DNA of 10,684 nt from Candidatus Moranbacteria bacterium CG_4_9_14_3_um_filter_45_14 (GTDB taxonomy: Bacteria > Patescibacteriota > Minisyncoccia > Moranbacterales > UBA1568). Location: NCBI GenBank assembly GCA_002790675.1, contig PFVP01000041.1, positions 1-10,684 on the forward strand, in the 5' to 3' direction. Below the pieces are notes generated by a model. The model saw only the letters and a program-made list of their open reading frames with translations, had not been told where the DNA came from and searched no databases. The translations under genes were made by a program, and so were the position numbers. This document shows positions 7,144 to 10,684 of this stretch, one piece after another; position 1 is the first letter of the stretch, and every line of letters starts with the position of its first letter.

Positions 7144-8297
7144 TGCGGATAGGGATCGATATACGGTGTTTGGCAGAAGGGAAACGTACCGGAGTGGAAG
7201 AATATACATTGGCTCTTCTTTCAGGCTTTTTCGAACAGCATCCGGAGAATGAATACATTCTTTTTTTCAATGCGTGGAAGAAAAAGATGCCAGATTTCTC
7301 CTGGGCGACGAAATATCCGAATGTTGTATTGAAGACATCTCATTTCCCGAATAAGCTCCTCAATCTGTCCCTCTGGTACTTGCGTTTTCCAAAACTGGAT
7401 ACGCTCATCGGCGGTACGGATATTTTTTTCCTTCCCAATTTGAATTTCGCTTCTGTTTCGCGCAAAACGAAACTGGTAGTCACGGCTCACGATCTCTCAT
7501 TTGAACTTTTTCCGGACACCTTTTCATTCAAAAGAAGGATCTGGCATTTCTTCATTCATTTCAAAAGGCTTGTTTTGTCTGCAGACAAAGTCATAGCCGT
7601 ATCCGAATCGACCAAAAATGATCTTATCGATCAGTATGGCGTTCCAGAGGAGAAAGTAGTCGTCATTCAGAGCGGTATAGGAGAGCAGTTTCATACGATG
7701 AGTCACAACGATACGGATCTCGTACGCGTGCAGGAAAAATACCATCTGCCATACAGATTCATTCTTTCTCTGGCGACCTTCGAACCACGCAAAAATATTC
7801 CTGCTCTTATTTCCGCTTACGATGCGCTCCAGGCGCAGGGTCATCCGACACTCAGTAAATATGCTCTCGTTATCGCAGGCACTCGTGGATGGAAATATGA
7901 GGAAACCTTCCAAGCGATCGCTCATTCTCCGTATAAAGAGAGAATCATTCTCCCTGGTTTCATCGCTGACGAAGACAAATCCGCTCTGTACAATCTCGCC
8001 AGTATTTTCGTCTACCCATCGTTCTATGAAGGGTTTGGATTTCCTCCGCTCGAAGCGATGGCCTGTGGCGTGCCTGTGATTGTTTCTCATTCTTCATCGC
8101 TTCCGGAAATAGTGGGGGATGCCGGTATCCTCATCGATCCCTATCAACCGGATGAAATCTTCCAAGCCTTGAAACAAGTACTCCTCGATCCGGTACTCAC
8201 CAATACTCTTCACAAGAAGAGCGAGCAGCAAGCCAAAAAATTTAAATGGGAAAAAACCGTGCAAGAAACGATCGAGCTTTTTCGGAAACTGGCTTGA
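7140..8297 (+). CDS. Glycosyltransferase family 4, MtfB-like
   Basis: A retaining GT-B glycosyltransferase likely acting in the same surface-glycan pathway as the upstream GT4. The 385-residue product starts MMRIGIDIRCL, has GKRTGVEEYTLALL at 14-27, AHDLSFELFPD at 116-126, the donor phosphate-binding segment ATFEPRKN at 212-219, LPGFIADED at 271-279, and the E-x7-E motif E297/E305 in SFYEGFGFPPLEAMACGVPVI. These match the GT4 group that includes mannosyltransferase MtfB. ATG at 7140 overlaps the previous stop (ATGA); the adjacent ATG at 7143 is equally possible and gives MRIGIDIRCL. No SD is visible, so initiation may depend on coupling. It is the last gene of the closely spaced run; a promoter follows at once. 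No terminator is visible after its stop. Confidence 0.92.
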   Translation: MMRIGIDIRCLAEGKRTGVEEYTLALLSGFFEQHPENEYILFFNAWKKKMPDFSWATKYPNVVLKTSHFPNKLLNLSLWYLRFPKLDTLIGGTDIFFLPNLNFASVSRKTKLVVTAHDLSFELFPDTFSFKRRIWHFFIHFKRLVLSADKVIAVSESTKNDLIDQYGVPEEKVVVIQSGIGEQFHTMSHNDTDLVRVQEKYHLPYRFILSLATFEPRKNIPALISAYDALQAQGHPTLSKYALVIAGTRGWKYEETFQAIAHSPYKERIILPGFIADEDKSALYNLASIFVYPSFYEGFGFPPLEAMACGVPVIVSHSSSLPEIVGDAGILIDPYQPDEIFQALKQVLLDPVLTNTLHKKSEQQAKKFKWEKTVQETIELFRKLA

Positions 8298-8314
8298 GGG
8301 TTATTTTTGTGGGG

Positions 8315-8355
8315 TTGACAGCTTCATTTTTTTTTGCAAAGAATTGTGGTATAAT
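8315..8355 (+). promoter_or_regulatory. Promoter with extended -10 upstream of the acidic exported protein
   Basis: A perfect TATAAT at 8350-8355 is preceded by TG at 8347-8348, an extended -10 element. The correctly spaced -35 region is only a T-tract (8327-8335). A perfect TTGACA sits at 8315-8320, 29 bases away and too far to pair with this -10; it could pair with AAGAAT at 8339-8344 (18-base spacer), so two overlapping promoters are possible. Expected start of the main transcript is near 8362. Confidence 0.62.
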
Positions 8356-8391
8356 AAAAAGAGGTCGAGAAGTTGTAGAGTGTAAGAAAAG

Positions 8392-8397
8392 AAGGAG
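8392..8397 (+). promoter_or_regulatory. Shine-Dalgarno site AAGGAG before the small ORF at 8402
   Basis: AAGGAG is followed 4 bases later by ATG (8402). It is one of only two clear internal SD sequences in the window. It points to initiation at 8402 and not at 8490, where the acidic-protein frame begins, and so bears on the frame problem described for these two ORFs. Confidence 0.6.
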
Positions 8398-8401
8398 TCA
8401 T

Positions 8402-8635
8402 ATGTCTCAAGAAGCAGAGGGGAAAATGGAAGTTTTCCTTGGTAGGGTTTTTCATAAGATAAATAGTTTTGATTTGGTAAAAAAAGTATATGGAAAAAAC
8501 AAACACAAAAAAAATGGGAACAGGCGCGGCATTGGTCATAGCTCTTATGTCTTTTGGTGTTTTCGTAGCACTGGCATCGATTATTACGAAGAATCAGTCA
8601 CAAATCACGGCGGTGAGCTTGGCCGACGACAGTAA
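8402..8635 (+). CDS. SD-led small ORF overlapping the acidic-protein gene (leader or frameshifted N-terminus)
   Basis: Starting at the SD-led ATG at 8402, a 77-residue frame begins MSQEAEGKMEVFLGRVFHKI and continues with a basic, amphipathic stretch ending near KNKHKK. It then overlaps the next gene out of frame; the part after about 8515 looks like noise (FWCFRSTG and so on) and probably is not meant to be translated. The first 37 codons look coding-like, and no other frame covers 8402-8489 because a TAA closes the other frame at 8478. An A8 tract at 8507-8514 lies just where both frames meet: with one A fewer, this N-terminus would join the membrane segment of the following gene to give a protein of about 497 residues. 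The ORF may be a leader peptide, the true N-terminus with transcriptional slippage, or the result of a base-call error. A GGAAAA/TTTTCC hairpin lies at 8421-8438. Confidence 0.45.
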   Translation: MSQEAEGKMEVFLGRVFHKINSFDLVKKVYGKNKHKKNGNRRGIGHSSYVFWCFRSTGIDYYEESVTNHGGELGRRQ

Positions 8636-9896
8636 TGATAGTGGAAATAGCAATGATGACGGAGATAATAAAGATGATCAGAAAGATGAAGACAAAAATG
8701 ATGATGGAGACAATAAAGATGATCAGAAAGATGAAAATGATGATAGTGACAAAAAGAAGGAAAATGAATCTGTCAAAAAGCAAGCAGAACGACAACGGGA
8801 AGACGCCAAGAAACAGCTTGAGCGCTCGAACAAAAGTTCTGAAAACGATGATGATTCTGATGACGACTCCAATAAAGGAGAGGATACTGATGGAGACACA
8901 GAAGATGTGAATGATGTAGAAGACACAGAAGATGTGAACGGAGATGACAATGGTATGTTTAAAGATCGAAATAAGACATTGACTAAACTGCAAGAAGAGA
9001 TAGCGAAAGCAAGAGAAAACATATTAGAAAAGCGGGTAGAAGGAGCAGATGTGACGGCTGCCTTGGCACGCTTGGCTCTTGCTGAAGCTAGTATTGCTCA
9101 AGTAGGGTCTTCATTCGATGCGAATAATTTCGAAGCAGCCAAGGAACTTGCGAAAGAAATCAAGAAGGAAGCTCATTTTACCGAAAAAGACTTGGAATTT
9201 ACCAAAAAATCTGCTGAAGCAATAGCAGAAGTTTCGAAGAAATTGACGAAAGCCTCTCAGAAGATCGTCATTCTCGAATCATTGGGTGGGGATGCTTCTG
9301 CATTCAAGGCACAGCTTTCGACACTGCGGGCAGATTTTGCCATTCTGCAAGCATCGGATATCGTTACCAGAGAGGCCTTCAAAGCAGTGAAGAAGAAAGC
9401 AGAACGATTGAAAAATCTCGTAGAACAATCCATCTTTGCTCTTGGTGGATCTGATGGAGATGATGATCTTTTCGCGGATCACGAAGAAGATTCAGATGAT
9501 CTCGAAGATGATTTGAACGATGTGGCCGAAATCGAAGACGGCGATGAAAATGGTATCGCACAAGAAGTAAAGAAGATTGCTCGTGAACATCGTTCATCCA
9601 CAGCCGTTATCGCAACCAGTTTGGGTGATATCAAAAATCGCAGTGGATTTATCAAAACAGTCTTTGGTCCTGATTTCAACGCTCTTGAGAGCTTGACTGC
9701 TCAGACGACAGCGATGATGACTCGTGCTGATGCTCTTATGATAGTTTCGACTCAGGTAACTGACCCAGATGTGAAACAAATCCTCGTAGACCGTGCTGCT
9801 GTTCTTCGTAGTGAAGCGTCAAAGCTCTCTGCTTATGTTGCTTCTGAAGGAAATCAGTTTAGTATCTTCGGAAAATTCCTCTCCTTCTTTCGCTAA
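8490..9896 (+). CDS. Exported or membrane-anchored acidic, coiled-coil-rich protein of unknown function
   Basis: Not recognised as a named family. The 468-residue product has a basic N-terminus and a long hydrophobic segment (about 10-32), then SLADD at 43-47, where a signal peptidase cut is possible. Residues 46-92 and 117-154 are very rich in Asp, Asn, Lys and Glu, with two copies of DDGDNKDDQKDE (56-67, 71-82). Two similar helical units follow (about 164-228 and 249-311, sharing G-x-D, A-x-L, and F-[EK]-A-x-K), then a second acidic patch (321-354), another helical region, and an aromatic tail FSIFGKFLSFFR. The ATG at 8490 has no SD and follows a stop at 8478; 8514 is a second in-frame ATG, and an SD-led ATG at 8402 lies in another frame. 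It has its own promoter and terminator. A cation-binding surface protein is a guess only. Confidence 0.85.
   Translation: MEKTNTKKMGTGAALVIALMSFGVFVALASIITKNQSQITAVSLADDSNDSGNSNDDGDNKDDQKDEDKNDDGDNKDDQKDENDDSDKKKENESVKKQAERQREDAKKQLERSNKSSENDDDSDDDSNKGEDTDGDTEDVNDVEDTEDVNGDDNGMFKDRNKTLTKLQEEIAKARENILEKRVEGADVTAALARLALAEASIAQVGSSFDANNFEAAKELAKEIKKEAHFTEKDLEFTKKSAEAIAEVSKKLTKASQKIVILESLGGDASAFKAQLSTLRADFAILQASDIVTREAFKAVKKKAERLKNLVEQSIFALGGSDGDDDLFADHEEDSDDLEDDLNDVAEIEDGDENGIAQEVKKIAREHRSSTAVIATSLGDIKNRSGFIKTVFGPDFNALESLTAQTTAMMTRADALMIVSTQVTDPDVKQILVDRAAVLRSEASKLSAYVASEGNQFSIFGKFLSFFR
8652..8735 (+). repeat. Tandem repeat, 45-base period, encoding the Asp-rich segment
   Basis: Two copies of a 39-base unit (8652-8690 and 8697-8735) encode NDDGDNKDDQKDE. 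They differ at only two third-codon positions, and the period is 45 bases (15 residues). The near identity at the DNA level suggests a recent duplication or an unstable repeat. Confidence 0.85.
8894..8938 (+). repeat. Exact 18-base direct repeat, 27-base period
   Basis: AGACACAGAAGATGTGAA occurs at 8894-8911 and again at 8921-8938 without mismatch, encoding DTEDVN twice in the second acidic segment. It is a separate unit from the 45-base repeat. Confidence 0.85.
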
Positions 9897-9929
9897 TTGA
9901 GAGAAGAAAAGATTTCCAAGAGAGAACTT

Positions 9930-9957
9930 CCCCATCTCGATAAGGGTGGGGATTTTT
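9930..9957 (+). terminator. Intrinsic terminator after the acidic-protein gene
   Basis: CCCCATCT (9930-9937) pairs with GGGTGGGG (9944-9951, two G-U pairs) around the loop CGATAA, followed directly by ATTTTT. It starts 33 bases after the stop codon at 9894-9896. Stem, loop and T-tract are all as expected for Rho-independent termination. Confidence 0.82.
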
Positions 9958-9975
9958 CCTTTCTAGAAAGGAAAA
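9954..9975. promoter_or_regulatory. Perfect 22-bp palindrome upstream of the last promoter (possible operator)
   Basis: The site reads TTTTCCTTTCTAG and continues symmetrically, centred between 9964 and 9965; all 11 pairs match and symmetry breaks at 9953/9976. It overlaps the T-tract of the preceding terminator and ends 12 bases before the -35 box at 9988. The symmetry and position suit a dimeric regulator, but an RNA hairpin (9-bp stem, CTAG loop) is equally possible. Confidence 0.5.
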
Positions 9976-9987
9976 TACGGTGCCCTA

Positions 9988-10016
9988 TTGATTTTTTTCT
10001 GGAAAGATGCTATAAT
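9988..10016 (+). promoter_or_regulatory. Strong sigma70-type promoter with extended -10
   Basis: TTGATT (9988-9993), a 17-base spacer, and TATAAT (10011-10016) preceded by TG at 10008-10009. This is the best promoter in the window. Transcription should begin near 10023, giving a leader of about 64 bases before the SD-selected start at 10087. Confidence 0.82.
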
Positions 10017-10073
10017 ATTCAGTCACAAAGATTCAGGCCATATCGGCGTGATGTGTGGCGGAGGTACCTTTAC

Positions 10074-10079
10074 AAGGAG
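10074..10079 (+). promoter_or_regulatory. Shine-Dalgarno site deciding the start of the small exported protein
   Basis: AAGGAG lies 1, 7 and 10 bases before the in-frame ATGs at 10081, 10087 and 10090. Only the 7-base spacing is ideal, favouring 10087. CCTT (10067-10070) could pair with AAGG (10074-10077) in a small hairpin that would mask it, but the stem is only 4 bp. Confidence 0.7.
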
Positions 10080-10086
10080 AATGACA

Positions 10087-10611
10087 ATGATGTATCGCTT
10101 ATTGGTTTTGGTGGTGGTGGCACTTGTTGCTTCCGTTCCAGCGTTCGCTGCCGAAGAAAACAGTGATCTGTTCATTCAGGCCACCGAGCAGGTGAACGCG
10201 GGGAATGGAAAACCGCTTTTCGCCGAGGAGTTGTATGTAGAAAAAAAGATGTTACCGGATTCCGGTGATATTTCCGTTTTCGGTTTCGGAGCCTTCCACA
10301 TTGACGGAGGTTTCCATTCCGCGTATGCCGGCGTTGGGAAGAAGTTTGGCGATCTGCAGGTGGCCATCGGTGTCGGATCGGCACGATTCGACGAAACGAG
10401 TCACCTCACTGTCAATCCGTGGATATATTATTCCAAGGATGGGTTGGAAGGGTATCTATCAGCCGAGCACTACGGCAATGAGAAGATAGAACCATGGTTT
10501 TTCACCGGGTACGTCCACAAAGACGTCACTGAAAAAGTGTTTGTCGGCGTGTACGGTGAAAGCGGATTCGGTGTCGGGCCGATGATCGGCACGAGCCTCT
10601 TTAATCGATAG
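10087..10611 (+). CDS. Small exported protein with signal peptide, predicted beta-rich; function unknown
   Basis: Not recognised. The 174-residue product starts MMYRLLVLVVVALVASVPAFAAEE, a clear Sec signal peptide with a probable cut after AFA (about residue 21). Residues 22-58 are polar. From about 60 on, the sequence alternates hydrophobic and polar residues in short stretches separated by Gly, Asp and Asn turns (for example DISVFGFGAFHIDGG, LQVAIGVGSARF, EKVFVGVYGESGFG), a pattern of amphipathic beta strands as in small outer-membrane barrels or beta-sandwich proteins. It lacks the usual C-terminal aromatic barrel signal (it ends LFNR). The start at 10087 is chosen from the SD spacing; ATGs at 10051, 10081 and 10090 are in frame. 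It is a single-gene unit with a strong promoter. If the host is a CPR bacterium, an outer-membrane barrel would be unexpected, so a secreted or wall-bound beta protein is as likely. Confidence 0.85.
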   Translation: MMYRLLVLVVVALVASVPAFAAEENSDLFIQATEQVNAGNGKPLFAEELYVEKKMLPDSGDISVFGFGAFHIDGGFHSAYAGVGKKFGDLQVAIGVGSARFDETSHLTVNPWIYYSKDGLEGYLSAEHYGNEKIEPWFFTGYVHKDVTEKVFVGVYGESGFGVGPMIGTSLFNR

Positions 10612-10612
10612 A

Positions 10613-10677
10613 ATTCCTCGGAGCTCTGCTCCGGGGTAACTATGACCTGCAGAGCAGGTCTGGTAGAATGGAGGAAT
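10613..10677 (+). repeat. Paired hairpins with an enclosing inverted repeat reaching the next start codon
   Basis: Hairpin 1 is CCTCGGAGC (10616-10624) with GCTCCGGGG (10628-10636), loop TCT, one G-U. Hairpin 2 is GACCTGC (10644-10650) with GCAGGTC (10654-10660), loop AGA. ATTCCTC (10613-10619) can pair with GAGGAAT (10671-10677), enclosing both and covering the GGAGG and the first bases of the next ATG, at the cost of the lower part of hairpin 1. There is no T-tract, so it is not a typical terminator, although hairpin 1 may still slow transcription after the preceding stop. Confidence 0.5.
10642..10669 (+). promoter_or_regulatory. Possible extended -10 promoter for the gene at the right edge
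   Basis: TAGAAT (10664-10669) preceded by TG at 10661-10662, with ATGACC (10642-10647) 16 bases upstream. A transcript would start about 7 bases later, at or next to the ATG at 10676, implying a leaderless message. The inverted repeat 10644-10660 lies across the -35 and spacer and could be an operator. Confidence 0.42.
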
Positions 10678-10684
10678 GAGCGAA
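10676..10684 (+). CDS. Start of a further gene, cut by the window edge
   Basis: ATG AGC GAA (M-S-E) follows GGAGGA directly. Only three codons are visible, so the product cannot be named. The call rests on the candidate promoter seven bases upstream and the position after the previous gene's hairpins; the GGAGG is too close to the ATG to act as a normal SD. Confidence 0.3.

Noticed and set aside
7524..8090. Minus-strand frame of 188 codons inside the second GT4 gene
   Set aside because: It overlaps the most conserved GT4 motifs, has no promoter or start signal, and its sequence looks like antisense noise.
8315..8320. TTGACA as the -35 of the TATAAT at 8350
   Set aside because: The spacer would be 29 bases, far beyond 16-18; the extended -10 or a separate overlapping promoter explains the site better.
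8652..8735. CRISPR-like or VNTR array
   Set aside because: Only two copies, in frame and inside a gene, with short similar spacing; it is a protein-coding duplication, not a repeat-spacer array.
8598..8993. Minus-strand frame with very hydrophobic Ile/Val/Phe-rich translation
   Set aside because: It is the reverse of the GAT/GAC/GAA-rich acidic repeats (ATC/GTC/TTC on the other strand), so the hydrophobic appearance is a composition artefact, not a membrane protein.
10051..10611. Longer start for the small exported protein at ATG 10051
   Set aside because: There is no SD before it, and it would place MCGGGTFTRRM ahead of an otherwise perfect signal peptide; the SD at 10074-10079 fits 10087.

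Overview
The window reads as a chromosomal segment of a small-genome bacterium with the standard genetic code: TGA closes lepA, the Wzz-like gene and the second glycosyltransferase gene. Every supported gene is on the + strand. Most starts lack a Shine-Dalgarno (SD) sequence, genes are tightly spaced, and short GC-rich palindromes sit between them. Together with several Asp-rich or unrecognised secreted proteins, this fits Patescibacteria (CPR), perhaps a Parcubacteria/Moranbacteria-like lineage. That placement is an inference from style; no rRNA or other decisive marker is present.

Layout. (1) 1-710: the 3' part of murJ, the lipid II flippase. (2) 711-1050: a 340-base gap with no gene, holding a GC-rich palindrome and, directly before lepA, a strong predicted three-way-junction structure (981-1055). 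(3) 1051/1066-2883: lepA (EF4). (4) A promoter at 2892-2920, then a closely packed run: thioredoxin, YjbQ/UPF0047, protein-L-isoaspartate methyltransferase, MltG endolytic transglycosylase, a GT4 glycosyltransferase, a short Wzz-like chain-length protein and a second GT4 glycosyltransferase (to 8297). Gaps are 39, 12, 11, 23 and 1 base, followed by a 4-base overlap, so one transcript is plausible. (5) 8315-9957: a new promoter, an SD-led small ORF that overlaps the next gene out of frame, a large exported acidic/coiled-coil protein, and an intrinsic terminator. (6) 9954-10611: a perfect 22-bp palindrome, a very good extended -10 promoter, and a small signal-peptide protein rich in predicted beta strand. 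(7) 10612-10684: paired hairpins, a possible promoter and the first codons of a further gene.

How the genes fit together. MurJ exports lipid II and MltG trims or terminates nascent glycan strands, so the cell makes peptidoglycan. The GT4-Wzz-GT4 trio is what one expects for assembly of a surface polysaccharide whose length is controlled by a Wzz-type protein. Thioredoxin and Pcm are protein-quality functions carried in the same run. The two exported proteins at the end have their own promoters and are cell-surface or extracellular products of unknown role.

The least explained signals are the two-hairpin structures whose outer stem reaches into a start codon (981-1055 and, more weakly, 10613-10677), the SD-led ORF with an A8 tract next to the acidic-protein start, the 22-bp palindrome upstream of the last promoter, and the two unrecognised exported proteins.
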